DNA of 49,813 nucleotides from Chitinophaga pinensis (GTDB lineage: Bacteria; Bacteroidota; Bacteroidia; 2-12-FULL-35-15). Where the stretch lies: contig CAMBDK010000009.1 in the NCBI GenBank assembly GCA_945865315.1, forward strand, positions 1 to 49,813. The letters run 5' to 3'. Both the position numbers and the translations under genes were made by a program. A model generated the notes under the pieces. The model saw nothing but the letters and a program-made list of their open reading frames with translations. It did not search any database and was not told the origin of the DNA. This document shows, in pieces, positions 9,196 to 18,968 of the stretch (position 1 is its first letter; each line of letters starts with the position of its first letter).

Positions 9196-11373
9196 TTACA
9201 AATTACCCAAAATAAAATTAGTCATTTTTGTATAAAGGTGTAATCTTGTATTTCCACCCGATACCCCATGGTTTTTGTCGGGATATATGAATAAGTCAAA
9301 TTGTTTATTGGCTTTTACAAGGGCGCTAATCATTTCCATTGAATTTTGATAATGCACATTATCATCAGCACTTCCGTGTATAAGCAAATATTTACCTTTT
9401 AATTCATTTACAAAATTAATTGGTGAGTTATTATCGTACCCATCTTTATTTTCTTGTGGGGTACTCATAAAACGTTCCGTATAAATATTATCATAGTACC
9501 TCCAATTAGTAACAGGGGCTACGGCAATTGCTAATTTAAAGTAATTCGCGCCTTTAGTAATACATAAGGAGCTTAAATACCCACCATAACTCCAGCCGAA
9601 GGTGCCAATCCTGTTTTTGTCTACATATGATAAATTGCTTAAATATTTTGCCGCTTCTATTTGGTCCGCTACTTCTAAATTTCCTAATTTTTTATAGGTG
9701 CATTTTTTAAATGATTCACCCCTATACATTGTTCCCCTGTTGTCTACACACATAATTATATAGCCTTTTTGAGCAAGAGATTGGTGCCAGAAATAATCTT
9801 TACCATCAAAACTGTTGTTTACCATGTTTCGCCCCGGACCGCCATAGAACACTAGAAAAACAGGGTGTTTTTTAGTAGTATCGAAATTTAATGGTTTTAT
9901 CATCCACGCGTTTAGTTCTACATTATCTTTGGTTTTGAAAAGGAACAATTCTTTTTTACTTAAATCAAATAGTTGCATGTTTTTTATTAAAGCTTTATTA
10001 TTTTCAAGGATGCGTATCTGCTGCCCCTCTGCATTGTAAATAGCAATTAAATTTGGGGTGTTGGCAGTTGAAAAGGTGTTTATATAATATTTCATACCTG
10101 AACTAAATTCTGGTTTGTGAGTGCCCTTTTCAACTGATATTTTTTTCTTGCCTTTCCCATCCAATTGAATTGAATAGATGTCTTTTTCAGTCGCAGTATT
10201 TTCAGATGCAGTGTAGAAAACTGTTTTTTTATTCTCGTCTATTCCATTAAAATTTACTACATCCCAATCACCCTTAGTTATTTGGTTCAGCAATCCCCCT
10301 TTCATATCATATAAGTATAAATGGTTGAAGCCGTCTTTTTCATTCATAATAATAAAGTTTTTATTGTCTTCGGTAAAATAAACGTATTCGCTACCTGTTG
10401 CATTAATATCAATATAGGTATTGCTTGTTTCGGAATATATAATTTTCGTTTCTCCATTAGAGGCATTCGCTAATAACAAATTTAAATTGTTTTGCTTACG
10501 ATTCATGCGGACTAAGGAAAGTGTATTTGCATCAGCCGTCCATTTAACACGAGGTATATATTGATCTGTATTAGTGCCAATATCTATTAACTTATCCGAA
10601 GCAGTTAATACATCATAAAGGTGAATAGTTACAATAGAATTATCTTCACCAGCCTTTGGGTATTTAAATTTATATGCTGTTGGATATAGTTTGTTGTTAA
10701 ATTCATCAAATGAAAATTCCTTTACTTTTCTTTCATCAAATTTATAGTAGGCAATTTTTTTACTGTCGGGGCTCCAATAATAAGCAATTGAAAATCCGAA
10801 CTCCTCTTCATGCACCCAATCGGAAGCGCCATTAATAATATTATTTTGTAAGCCATCTGAAGTAACTTGCGTTTCTGCGGAGCTAGCTATATCTTTAATA
10901 AAAATATTGTTACTTCTCACAAATGCCACTTTATTGCCGTCGGGTGAAAATGTGGCATGCATTTGTTTTTCTCCGCTAGTAACTGGCATAATTGATTTTG
11001 TATTAATGTCATATACATAATAATTTTCGCGGGTAGAACGGCGATAAATATTTTCTGTATTGGATGCAATTAATATTTTTTTTTCATCGGCACTAAATTT
11101 ATAATTGTCAATGCCAATATTTTCGCCATTTACCAATAATTTACTTTTACATATAATTACTTCCGGTATGCTTGATTTTTCATAACTAAAACGAAAAACA
11201 GTATCGTTTTTCATAGTTGAATAATGAATTCCGTCCTTCATAGAAAGTAATCCATTTATGGTGTTGTTTTTAAATTTCCCTGTGCTCCATATATCTTCTA
11301 ATGTAATTTCTTTTGTTTGCGCATTAATATTGCTAACAAGCAGTATGGAAAAATAAATAATTAAGCTCTTCAT
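9196..11373 (-). CDS. Dipeptidyl peptidase IV-like S9 serine peptidase
   Basis: A 725-residue exported peptidase of family S9B, which removes N-terminal dipeptides, often X-Pro. Residues 1-19 are a signal peptide. An N-terminal beta-propeller (about 40-470) carries the DWVHEEEF motif; its glutamates E190 and E191 correspond to the pair that holds the substrate amino group in DPP-IV. The C-terminal alpha/beta-hydrolase domain contains the nucleophile S595 (GWSYGGY), an acid in SADDNVH (D670/D671) and H702 (KNHGVSG). The length is normal and all catalytic residues are present. It is upstream of and probably cotranscribed with the TPR gene; a periplasmic or surface role in peptide use is likely. 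Confidence 0.93.
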   Translation of the reverse strand: MKSLIIYFSILLVSNINAQTKEITLEDIWSTGKFKNNTINGLLSMKDGIHYSTMKNDTVFRFSYEKSSIPEVIICKSKLLVNGENIGIDNYKFSADEKKILIASNTENIYRRSTRENYYVYDINTKSIMPVTSGEKQMHATFSPDGNKVAFVRSNNIFIKDIASSAETQVTSDGLQNNIINGASDWVHEEEFGFSIAYYWSPDSKKIAYYKFDERKVKEFSFDEFNNKLYPTAYKFKYPKAGEDNSIVTIHLYDVLTASDKLIDIGTNTDQYIPRVKWTADANTLSLVRMNRKQNNLNLLLANASNGETKIIYSETSNTYIDINATGSEYVYFTEDNKNFIIMNEKDGFNHLYLYDMKGGLLNQITKGDWDVVNFNGIDENKKTVFYTASENTATEKDIYSIQLDGKGKKKISVEKGTHKPEFSSGMKYYINTFSTANTPNLIAIYNAEGQQIRILENNKALIKNMQLFDLSKKELFLFKTKDNVELNAWMIKPLNFDTTKKHPVFLVFYGGPGRNMVNNSFDGKDYFWHQSLAQKGYIIMCVDNRGTMYRGESFKKCTYKKLGNLEVADQIEAAKYLSNLSYVDKNRIGTFGWSYGGYLSSLCITKGANYFKLAIAVAPVTNWRYYDNIYTERFMSTPQENKDGYDNNSPINFVNELKGKYLLIHGSADDNVHYQNSMEMISALVKANKQFDLFIYPDKNHGVSGGNTRLHLYTKMTNFILGNL

Positions 11374-11388
11374 ATTATTTTAATTGTA

Positions 11389-11396
11389 TAAATTTG
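11389..11396 (+). promoter_or_regulatory. Possible -7 box of the GNAT gene
   Basis: TAAATTTG is a full match to the Bacteroidota -7 consensus TAnnTTTG. It is placed to give a leader of about 50 nt for the acetyltransferase starting at 11453. No good -33 TTTG is visible 19-21 bases upstream, so this is tentative. Confidence 0.3.
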
Positions 11397-11452
11397 ATGA
11401 ATAACGAAAGTAGTGAAATATTTTCTGCCTCATAGATATATATTATAATCAT

Positions 11453-11851
11453 ATGGAAATTCAATTCAGAACAAATGAAAAGGTAAGCGCTGAGGCGGTA
11501 ATAGAAGTTTTTAAAAGTTCAGGGATAAGTCGTCCCTTCGATGATATAGTTCGCATACAAACTATGATTGACAACTCTAATCTTATTGTTACTGCTTGGA
11601 AAGAGAAGGAGTTAATTGGTATTTCCCGTTCTATTACAGATTTTAGTTATTGCTGTTACCTATCTGATTTAGCTGTTAAAAAAGAGTACCAGAAATTCGG
11701 TATTGGAAAAACATTAATAGACCTTACACAACTTGCTGTTGGAGAGCAAACGATGTTGCTCTTATTATCTAACGCTTCCGCAATAGAGTATTACCCTAAA
11801 GCAGGTTTCGAGAAAATAGAAAATGGTTATTTAATAAAACGTAAATTATAG
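11453..11851 (+). CDS. GNAT family N-acetyltransferase
   Basis: A 132-residue single-domain GCN5-related acetyltransferase. The acetyl-CoA pyrophosphate loop is seen in DLAVKKEYQKFGIGKTLID (about 79-97), after a central beta strand (CYLSDLAV). The C-terminal YYPKAGFEK is typical of the fold's last helix and strand. The length is complete for a minimal GNAT. The substrate is unknown. It is divergent from the DPP-IV-like gene with a 79-bp gap and shares a terminator region with the convergent rplT operon. Confidence 0.85.
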   Translation: MEIQFRTNEKVSAEAVIEVFKSSGISRPFDDIVRIQTMIDNSNLIVTAWKEKELIGISRSITDFSYCCYLSDLAVKKEYQKFGIGKTLIDLTQLAVGEQTMLLLLSNASAIEYYPKAGFEKIENGYLIKRKL

Positions 11852-12001
11852 CAAGCTGTTTTTTTTTATTTTTTAAAGTATATTTTTTTGTCCGCTTTTT
11901 CAAGTTCACAAAATAGAAGAGTCTTTAAAAATGAGATGGTTTATAGTTACCATTTTTAAAAATAATTTTTTGAGAACCACCAAAATATTTTCCTGTATTA
12001 C

Positions 12002-12037
12002 AAAAAAAAGGTGGAAAATTATTTTCCACCTTTTTTT
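12002..12037. terminator. Bidirectional terminator between the GNAT gene and rplT
   Basis: A-tract, then GGTGGAAAA (12010-12018), a three-base loop, TTTTCCACC (12022-12030) and a T-tract. It gives a U run on either strand and sits 25 bases past the rplT stop codon, so it mainly ends the thrS-infC-rpmI-rplT transcript. Confidence 0.9.
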
Positions 12038-12062
12038 ATAATAACAAAGTAAACTAGTAATT

Positions 12063-12407
12063 CTATTTTACCTTTTCTACCACAGCTTTGAAAGCATCCG
12101 GATTATTCATAGCTAAATCAGCTAATACTTTACGGTTTAAATCAATCTTGTTGGCATGTACTTTACCCATAAATTGTGAGTAAGATAAACCAAAAGGTCG
12201 AACACCAGCATTGATACGTTGAATCCAAAGAGCACGGAAATTACGTTTCTTTTGTTTCCTATCGCGGTATGCGTAAGTTAATCCTTTTTCAAGAACGTTT
12301 TTAGCAATCGTTATAACATTTTTTCTTGCACCCCAATAACCTTTAGTTTGTTTGAGGATTTTTTTTCTTCTGGCTCTTGAAGCCACCGAGTTAACCGATC
12401 TAGGCAT
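12063..12407 (-). CDS. rplT: 50S ribosomal protein L20
   Basis: A 114-residue complete L20, which binds 23S rRNA early in 50S assembly. The basic N-terminal helix ([18 protein letters not shown]) and the [10 protein letters not shown] and [20 protein letters not shown] blocks are diagnostic. It is the last gene of thrS-infC-rpmI-rplT. The 181-base gap from rpmI is long for this operon and contains a candidate autoregulatory hairpin just before the start codon. Confidence 0.98.
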   Translation of the reverse strand: MPRSVNSVASRARRKKILKQTKGYWGARKNVITIAKNVLEKGLTYAYRDRKQKKRNFRALWIQRINAGVRPFGLSYSQFMGKVHANKIDLNRKVLADLAMNNPDAFKAVVEKVK

Positions 12408-12422
12408 TTTTTTAAGTTTTTT

Positions 12423-12469
12423 TGGTTTCAGCGCTCTTACAGTTTAAAGAGGCTTAATACTGAGTACCA
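12423..12469 (-). promoter_or_regulatory. Candidate L20 autoregulatory leader hairpin
   Basis: On the minus-strand RNA a stepped hairpin can form: TGGT pairs with ACCA, TCAG with CTGA, then an asymmetric internal loop (about 8 versus 2 bases, A-rich on the 5' side), then CTCTT with AAGAG closing an 8-base loop. It ends 15 bases before the rplT ATG. L20 in other phyla represses its own operon by binding leader structures that mimic its 23S site. The pairing was found by eye, and the match to the L20 site is inference. Confidence 0.4.
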
Positions 12470-12588
12470 GGTTAATTAATTATTGAACTGTATTGTAAAA
12501 AATTTAAAACGCTAACAAATAGATTACCATGGCTTTTAATTGGGGGATATAGAATATCCTTTATTATTAAAAAGACTAGGAAGTTTAT

Positions 12589-12789
12589 TTATTTACCAAT
12601 AGTAAGCATTGCTTTTACACGAGGTAAATCTGCACTGTCAACTAATCCTGTTTGCGTTAAAGCTCTTTTAGCTTTAGTTGTTTTTTTTGTTAAAATATGG
12701 CTTTTGAAAGCATGTTTTCTTTTTATTTTTCCTGTTCCGGTCAGAGAGAATCTCTTCTTAGCACCAGAATGCGTTTTCATTTTAGGCAT
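12589..12789 (-). CDS. rpmI: 50S ribosomal protein L35
   Basis: A 66-residue L35 with the typical start [25 protein letters not shown] and the conserved [11 protein letters not shown]-type block. It follows infC by 53 bases and precedes rplT, the usual order. Confidence 0.98.
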   Translation of the reverse strand: MPKMKTHSGAKKRFSLTGTGKIKRKHAFKSHILTKKTTKAKRALTQTGLVDSADLPRVKAMLTIGK

Positions 12790-12842
12790 TTTGCTTATTT
12801 TTTATTATTGAATTTAAAGTTTAATGTATAAAAATTATTTTA

Positions 12843-13493
12843 TTATTTTTTCTTTGGTGCGATCACCATTATCATTTTTTTTCCTTCTAGTAAAGGCATT
12901 TGTTCAGGTTTCCCCCATTCTTCAAGTTCATTAACAAATCGTAATAATAAAATTTCTCCTTGTTCTTTGAATAATATGGATCTTCCTTTAAAAAATACAA
13001 AGGCTTTTACTTTTGAACCTTCTTGTAAAAATTTTATAGCATGATTTTTTTTAAAAGTAAAATCATGGTCATCTGTTTGCGGCCCAAAACGAATTTCCTT
13101 GATAACTGTTTTAGCAGCTTTCGCTTTTAGTTCTTTTTGTTTTTTCTTTTGATCGTATAAAAACTTTTTATAATCAACTACTCTACAAACAGGAGGTTCT
13201 GCATTAGGAGAAATCTCCACCAAGTCCAATCCCATTTCTTTAGCAATTTCTAGTGCTTTTTCAATAGGGTATACTCCTGATTCAATTCCTTCAGCAACAA
13301 CACGCACCTCTTTGGCTCTAATACGTTCGTTAATAGCGTGTAAGTCTTCTTTTCTTCTTGGGCCACCTCTGCCAAATCTACTGTCGGGCCTTGGAACAAC
13401 GGCTACACCTGCTCCACCTGGTTTAATGAACTTACCTCCTGCTGGTGCCGGCTTATTAAATTTCCCGGCATTTGTGTTAAATGGTGCTGCTAT
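12843..13493 (-). CDS. infC: Translation initiation factor IF-3 (ATA start)
   Basis: IF-3 keeps the 30S subunit free and checks the start codon and initiator tRNA. Reading upstream of the GTG at 13307, the frame stays open and encodes the conserved [18 protein letters not shown] stretch, so the true start is further up. The frame closes at a TAG just behind the Shine-Dalgarno, and the only plausible start is ATA (13493-13491), eight bases after AGGAGG (13507-13502). This gives 216 residues: a Gly/Pro-rich extension (1-45), the N-domain and the C-domain ([14 protein letters not shown]...[14 protein letters not shown]). Rare start codons on infC are the basis of its autoregulation in other bacteria. 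Confidence 0.92.
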   Translation of the reverse strand: MAAPFNTNAGKFNKPAPAGGKFIKPGGAGVAVVPRPDSRFGRGGPRRKEDLHAINERIRAKEVRVVAEGIESGVYPIEKALEIAKEMGLDLVEISPNAEPPVCRVVDYKKFLYDQKKKQKELKAKAAKTVIKEIRFGPQTDDHDFTFKKNHAIKFLQEGSKVKAFVFFKGRSILFKEQGEILLLRFVNELEEWGKPEQMPLLEGKKMIMVIAPKKK

Positions 13494-13501
13494 CGCTTGA
13501 T

Positions 13502-13507
13502 CCTCCT
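13502..13507 (-). promoter_or_regulatory. Strong Shine-Dalgarno of infC
   Basis: AGGAGG on the minus strand, eight bases before the ATA codon. Strong Shine-Dalgarno sequences are rare in Bacteroidota, so its presence here supports the non-ATG start and a special initiation mode for infC. Confidence 0.7.
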
Positions 13508-13590
13508 AAATTTTTGTTTATACTAATTTTTTTTTATTTATTAAAATAGACTATAATTTTAAAATGGTTTTAATTTTATTATTAATTATT

Positions 13591-15549
13591 CTATTTTTTC
13601 AATTTATTAATTTCGATATTAATCATATTTGCAAAGTCATCAATTCCAAAACTTCCTAAATCGCCCTCGCCTTGTTTACGAACAGAAACTATATTTTCGG
13701 CCTCTTCTTTTTCTCCAACTATCAACATATACGGTACTTTCTGTAATTCAGTATCACGTATTTTTTTACCTATTTTCTCGTTTCTATCATCAATAAGACC
13801 GCGAATATCGTAATTTTTTAGCAAATCCAGCACTTTTTTTGCGTAATTGTTATATTTTTCACTAATTGGCAGTATTGCAAACTGATCCGGGCTGAGCCAT
13901 AATGGGAATTTTCCGGCACAATGTTCAATCAAAACAGCAATAAATCGCTCTAAAGAACCAAAAGGGGCACGATGAATCATTACAGGTCTGTGTTTTTGGT
14001 TATCACTACCAGTATATTCCAATTCAAACCTTTCGGGTAGGTTATAATCTACCTGTATGGTGCCAAGCTGCCATTTTCTACCTATCGCATCTTTTACCAT
14101 AAAGTCTAGTTTAGGGCCATAAAATGCTGCTTCACCTAGCTCTACAATGGTTGTTAATCCTTTTTCAGCTGCCGATTCTATTATTGCTTGCTCGGCTAGT
14201 TTCCAGTTTTCATCCGATCCTATGTATTTGGTTTTATTATCTGGATCCCGCAATGAAATTTGGGCTGTATAATCATTGAAATCCAATGCTTTAAATACAT
14301 AAAGTACTAAATCTATTACTTTACAAAATTCTTCTTTTACTTGGTCTGGCCTGCAAAATAAATGTGCGTCATCCTGTGTAAATCCTCTAACCCTTGTTAA
14401 TCCATGCAATTCACCAGCTTGTTCATAACGATAAACGGTACCAAATTCGGCATACCGTATTGGTAAATCCTTGTATGATTTTGGTGATGTTTTATATATT
14501 TCACAGTGATGGGGGCAATTCATAGGTTTTAGAAAGAACTCTTCCCCTTCGTGTGGGGTTTTAATAGGTTGAAAAGAATCGGCACCATACTTTTCATAGT
14601 GGCCCGATGTTATGTAAAGGTTTTTATTTCCTATATGTGGGGTTGCTACAGGCAGGTATCCGTCTTTTATTTGAGCTTTTTGTAAAAATTGAATTAACCT
14701 TTCTCTTAGTGCCGCTCCTTTTGGTAACCACAAGGGCAATCCCATGCCTACTTTTTCGGAGAATGCGAATAGTTCAAGTTCTTTGCCTAATTTACGATGG
14801 TCGCGTTTTTTTGCCTCTTCTAATAAAATTAAATAATCTGTTAAATCTTTTTGTTTTGTAAATGTAATAGCATAAATTCTTGTAAGCATTTTGTTTTTTT
14901 CATCCCCCCTCCAATATGCTCCGGCAACATTCATAAGCTTTACAGCCTTAATAAAGCCAGTGTTGGGGATATGAGGTCCACGGCAGAGGTCGGTAAAATT
15001 TCCTTGCTCATAAAACGTAATGGTACCATCCTGTAGGCCATCTAACAATTCCAATTTGTATTCATCCCCTTTTTTCTTGAAATATTCAATAGCATCAGAT
15101 TTCGATACGTCTTTACGTATATAGGCATTGCCAATACGTGCCAATTCTATTATTTTATCTTCTATTTTTTTGAAATCTTCCTGCGAAATTGTTTTCCCCC
15201 CTAAATCAATATCATAATAAAAACCATTTTCAATGGCAGGCCCTATACCAAATTTTGTACCCGGGTATATTGCTTCAATAGCTTCAGCTAAAAGGTGGGC
15301 AGAAGAATGCCAAAGTGTTGATTTACCTTCCGCATCATTTATTGTTAATAAAATCAATTTAGCATCCTCATAAATAGGACGCGTAGCATCCCAAACTTCA
15401 AAACCAGATTCTGGAGTATTTAATCGATTAACTTTTGCTGCCAAAACATTGCGAGCTAGTCCATCAGAAATAGATTGAGCAATTTTAATTGCCGTAGTTC
15501 CTTTTTCATATTGGCGAACTGTTCCGTCGGGGAATGAAATATTTATCAT
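13591..15549 (-). CDS. thrS: Threonyl-tRNA synthetase
   Basis: A 652-residue ThrRS that charges tRNA-Thr. It has an N-terminal TGS domain (about 1-65), the editing domain with HSSAH (81-85), the class II catalytic core with zinc ligands C345 (MNCPHHC), H396 (DDAHLFC) and H526 ([13 protein letters not shown]), and a C-terminal anticodon-binding domain. All domains are present at normal length. It heads the thrS-infC-rpmI-rplT operon. The leader shows no T-box-like structure. Confidence 0.98.
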   Translation of the reverse strand: MINISFPDGTVRQYEKGTTAIKIAQSISDGLARNVLAAKVNRLNTPESGFEVWDATRPIYEDAKLILLTINDAEGKSTLWHSSAHLLAEAIEAIYPGTKFGIGPAIENGFYYDIDLGGKTISQEDFKKIEDKIIELARIGNAYIRKDVSKSDAIEYFKKKGDEYKLELLDGLQDGTITFYEQGNFTDLCRGPHIPNTGFIKAVKLMNVAGAYWRGDEKNKMLTRIYAITFTKQKDLTDYLILLEEAKKRDHRKLGKELELFAFSEKVGMGLPLWLPKGAALRERLIQFLQKAQIKDGYLPVATPHIGNKNLYITSGHYEKYGADSFQPIKTPHEGEEFFLKPMNCPHHCEIYKTSPKSYKDLPIRYAEFGTVYRYEQAGELHGLTRVRGFTQDDAHLFCRPDQVKEEFCKVIDLVLYVFKALDFNDYTAQISLRDPDNKTKYIGSDENWKLAEQAIIESAAEKGLTTIVELGEAAFYGPKLDFMVKDAIGRKWQLGTIQVDYNLPERFELEYTGSDNQKHRPVMIHRAPFGSLERFIAVLIEHCAGKFPLWLSPDQFAILPISEKYNNYAKKVLDLLKNYDIRGLIDDRNEKIGKKIRDTELQKVPYMLIVGEKEEAENIVSVRKQGEGDLGSFGIDDFANMINIEINKLKK

Positions 15550-15998
15550 AATTTATTATTAAGCCCAATACCTATACAAAAAGGTGTTAGTGTTTTATTT
15601 TTGAAAGGAACAAAGATAATAATAATCGGTATTTGTATTGATGAACAGAAAATTAATTGGAAAATACTTTGGAATATAAAAATAAAAGCATCAAAAAATG
15701 TTATATTTAAAATCTGTCAGATTAATATTAATCATTTTATTTTATATTTTATTAATAGTAGTTTGTATGTTTAATACTTTAAAAATAAAAAAATAATTTG
15801 ATTTTTAAAGTATTTATATTTTTTCTAAATTGCAAAAAAAAAATTGTTACAGAGAGAATTAGGTAATCTTATTATAGTGCAAAAGGCTCAATTTCAAAAC
15901 AAACCGTCGGTTATGTTTTCTGGTCGACACAAAAATTAAAAGAGCATTCCACATAATATTTTCATTTAGTTAATTTCATTCTGAAATAGCAAAGGACA
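15550..15998. other. Divergent intergenic region, no gene seen
   Basis: An AT-rich 449-bp gap between thrS (-) and the hydrolase gene (+). It contains the possible thrS -7 box and, near the hydrolase start, a small hairpin ATTTCA-TTC-TGAAAT (about 15974-15988). No coding sequence or long repeat was recognised. Confidence 0.5.
15611..15618 (-). promoter_or_regulatory. Possible -7 box of the thrS operon
   Basis: TATCTTTG on the minus strand fully matches TAnnTTTG, 62 bases before the thrS start codon. The -33 position is not a good match, so this is tentative. Confidence 0.3.
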
Positions 15999-17009
15999 AT
16001 GAAAGGGAAACTTAAATTACTAATAGCTTTATTGTTTTGTTCTTTAATACTTCATGGACAAACAATTATAAATCCTTATTTTATCGGATCAACAAATACT
16101 TATATTCATAATCAACCACAAAGTTTTAGTTCAAAAATTATAAAATTAGGAATGGGGCTGCTTGGAATAAAAAAAAGCATCAAAAAAAATATTGAGAATA
16201 GTACTTTCCAAAAAAATCCTGCACCATTTCCTAAATCATTAATAAAGAATTTTGAAATAACCGAGACAAGTTTTGGCAATAGAACCTTTTGGACAATTAA
16301 ACCTAAACAACATCCAAGCAATAAAATTGTTTTTTATATTCATGGCGGTGCATATATTTCAAATGTAATTGCGCATCAGTGGCATTTGGTGGAAGCTCTT
16401 ATTTCAAAAACGAATGCAACTTTTATTATACCTAATTATGAAATTGCACCTTTTTCAACTTACAAGGAAACTTTTGAATTTATCAATTCCCTTTACAACC
16501 AATTACTCACTGCTCATAAATCGAACGATTTTATATTAATGGGCGATTCGGCAGGTGGCGGATTTGCTTTGGGTTTTGTAATGACACTAAGAAATAATAA
16601 TCAAATTCAACCCTCTCAAATTATTTTACTTTCTCCTTGGCTTGACATTACTATGCAAAATCCGGAAATAAAAAAAATTGATAAATATGATAAAATGTTG
16701 GCTATAGAAGGGCTTCAAATGGCAGGGGATTTATTTGCAGGGGATATGAAACAAACTGATTATCGCTTAAGTCCTATTTATGGTAACTTCAAAGGGTTGA
16801 ATAAGATTTCTGTTTTTATTGGGACGCACGATTTGTTTATAGCCGACACTAGAAAAATGAAAAATATTTTAGACAGTAACAGTATTCCATTCAACTATTT
16901 TGAATACCCCAAAATGTTTCATGTATGGGTAGCTGCAACGAAAATGAAAGAAGCTAAAATTTCGATTAACCAAATTTCAAAACTAATAAACAACTCGGAT
17001 ATAAATTAG
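15999..17009 (+). CDS. Secreted alpha/beta hydrolase (HSL/fold-3 type esterase)
   Basis: A 336-residue exported esterase/lipase-like enzyme. Residues 1-21 look like a signal peptide (ends LHGQ). The hormone-sensitive-lipase oxyanion motif HGGAY is at 115-119, the nucleophile S184 sits in GDSAGGG, and the triad is completed by D278 (GTHDLF) and H308 (MFHVW). RLSPIYG near 256 is typical of the family. The substrate cannot be inferred; short-chain acyl esters are usual for the group. It is a lone plus-strand gene convergent with ftsZ. Confidence 0.88.
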   Translation: MKGKLKLLIALLFCSLILHGQTIINPYFIGSTNTYIHNQPQSFSSKIIKLGMGLLGIKKSIKKNIENSTFQKNPAPFPKSLIKNFEITETSFGNRTFWTIKPKQHPSNKIVFYIHGGAYISNVIAHQWHLVEALISKTNATFIIPNYEIAPFSTYKETFEFINSLYNQLLTAHKSNDFILMGDSAGGGFALGFVMTLRNNNQIQPSQIILLSPWLDITMQNPEIKKIDKYDKMLAIEGLQMAGDLFAGDMKQTDYRLSPIYGNFKGLNKISVFIGTHDLFIADTRKMKNILDSNSIPFNYFEYPKMFHVWVAATKMKEAKISINQISKLINNSDIN

Positions 17010-17076
17010 GATAGTGATATATCCCTTAAATATAAAACTATTTTTGTTTAGCTATTTAGCGACTATGTATTTGAAT

Positions 17077-17118
17077 AAAAAAAGCCCATTTAGCATTGCT
17101 GCTGAATGGGCTTTTTTT
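17077..17118. terminator. Bidirectional terminator between the hydrolase gene and ftsZ
   Basis: A-tract plus AGCCCATTTAGC, a six-base loop, then GCTGAATGGGCT plus T-tract. It is a long stem with one T-G pair. It can end both the plus-strand hydrolase transcript and the minus-strand dcw transcript. Confidence 0.92.
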
Positions 17119-17138
17119 AAAATTTTAATTTTAAATTG

Positions 17139-18791
17139 TTAATCTACATTGTCGTGTAGGAATGAATTGTTTGGTTTTATTTCAATTTTTTTATCTTCCC
17201 CTTCTGATAATGTATAACGGGAAACTTGAGATTCGGAAGAATGCGGTGTAGCATCTAAATTAATATTTTTTCTTTTGTATGCAGGTTCGTTTTCCAATTC
17301 GGATAATCCATTTGGCGTTTTTAATAATCTAAAACTTAATTCTTTTAGTTTAGAAACACGATTTTGAGCTTTTATTAATTGTTCCTCATTTTGAATTTTT
17401 GTTACAAAAACATTTTCTTTATTTTCAATTTCTGATTCTAATTCGGATTTTAAAAAACTTTCACTTTTTGAATTATCAATGATATAAGGTTCTTCGATAG
17501 GTTCAGGGGCATTGGTATTTGTAATTTCAAATTCAAATGATGTTTTATCTATCACATTTTCAGTTTCATGTTTATCCTCCCTAGTGAACAAAAATGGTTC
17601 GGTTGTTGTATTTTCTTTTTCATCATTTAATTCAGTTGCATTCCATGGTAATTGGCTCGACCATTCATTAGAAGGTATTTCATCTTCTTGTTTAATATAA
17701 GATGTAATTTCTGCTGTGATGGTATTTTGAAAAGTTGGAGGAACAAATTTGGTTTCTACTTTTTTAGGCTCATCTCCTAAGATATGAATTATTAAGTCGG
17801 GACTTTTTTCAAATTTGTCTGCAGTTTCTCCTTTCCCATCAAAGCCAGTTGCAATTATAGTAATGCTTACTTTATCACCTAAGGTTTTATCTACACCATA
17901 ACCTTTAATTACTTCGGCAGTCATACCTGCTGCGTCTTGAATATAGTCGGTAATTTCACCTAACTCATCCATTGTAATTTCATCTTCCCCACAAGTAATA
18001 TTTACTAGTATGTATCGTGCTCCTTTTATATTGTTATCGTCTAATAAAGGGGATGACATAGCTTGTTCAACAGCCCTTGTAGCACGATTTTCTCCCGATG
18101 CTATTGCAGAGCCCATTATAGCCTTGCCGCTATTTTTCATCACTGTTTTTACATCATTGATATCTGTATTTATTTGTAATGTAGTAGTAATAATATCTGC
18201 TATCCCTTTCGCTGCAGTTGATAAAATATCATCAGCATGGCCAAAGGCTTCAGTAACTTTTAAATTACCATAAATTTCTCGTAATTTATCATTACTTATT
18301 ATTAATAAGGTATCTACGTTTTGTTTTAATTCTTCTAATCCTAGGTTAGCTTGTGTCTTACGTTTTTTGCCTTCAAAACCAAATGGTATAGTAACAATAC
18401 CAACAGTTAAAATCCCCATTTCTTTAGCTACTTTTGCAATAACTGGTGCCGCTCCCGTTCCTGTTCCGCCGCCTAAACCAGCAGTAATAAATACCATTTC
18501 GGTATTGTTTCCTAATATCGCTTTTATTTCATCTATACTTTCAAGTGCTGCACTTTTTCCTACTTCGGGCAATGAACCAGCACCGCGTCCTTTTGTTAAA
18601 CTAGCTCCTAGTGCTATTTTAAAAGGAACAGGACTCATATCTAATGATTGCTGATCAGTATTACATACAACAAAGTCAACACCCTTGATGCCTTGTTTAT
18701 ACATGTGGTTAACAGCGTTGCTGCCGCCACCACCTACTCCGATAACTTTTATTATAGAGGAGTTTTCTTGTGTTAGATCAAATTTCATCAT
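17139..18791 (-). CDS. ftsZ: Cell division GTPase FtsZ
   Basis: A 550-residue tubulin homologue that forms the cytokinetic ring. The GTP-binding motifs are present: GVGGGGSNAV (18-27) and the tubulin signature GGGTGTG (107-113). The GTPase/polymerisation core ends near residue 320. A long variable linker of some 170 residues follows, then a C-terminal block with EPAYKRKN and the terminal NSFLHDNVD. This tail is characteristic of Bacteroidota FtsZ and stands in place of the proteobacterial C-terminal peptide that binds FtsA. There are two ATGs in a row at the start. It is last in the dcw cluster, 177 bases after ftsA. Confidence 0.98.
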   Translation of the reverse strand: MMKFDLTQENSSIIKVIGVGGGGSNAVNHMYKQGIKGVDFVVCNTDQQSLDMSPVPFKIALGASLTKGRGAGSLPEVGKSAALESIDEIKAILGNNTEMVFITAGLGGGTGTGAAPVIAKVAKEMGILTVGIVTIPFGFEGKKRKTQANLGLEELKQNVDTLLIISNDKLREIYGNLKVTEAFGHADDILSTAAKGIADIITTTLQINTDINDVKTVMKNSGKAIMGSAIASGENRATRAVEQAMSSPLLDDNNIKGARYILVNITCGEDEITMDELGEITDYIQDAAGMTAEVIKGYGVDKTLGDKVSITIIATGFDGKGETADKFEKSPDLIIHILGDEPKKVETKFVPPTFQNTITAEITSYIKQEDEIPSNEWSSQLPWNATELNDEKENTTTEPFLFTREDKHETENVIDKTSFEFEITNTNAPEPIEEPYIIDNSKSESFLKSELESEIENKENVFVTKIQNEEQLIKAQNRVSKLKELSFRLLKTPNGLSELENEPAYKRKNINLDATPHSSESQVSRYTLSEGEDKKIEIKPNNSFLHDNVD

Positions 18792-18968
18792 AATTTTTTT
18801 TTATTTATAACGATTAATACTTTGGTGTATTTTTTTTAAAAATAGTTTTTACAACAGGCTATTTCTTTCGAGCATAAAATTGCTACTTTTTTTTATATAG
18901 AATTTTCATTATCCGATTAGTTACTAACTAGGGAATGTTAATTTCGTAAATATTTTTTTAGGTAGAAT

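Noticed and set aside
15550-15760. T-box or other riboswitch in the thrS leader
   Set aside because: No stem-specifier architecture or conserved T-box sequence is visible, and T-boxes are not expected in this phylum.
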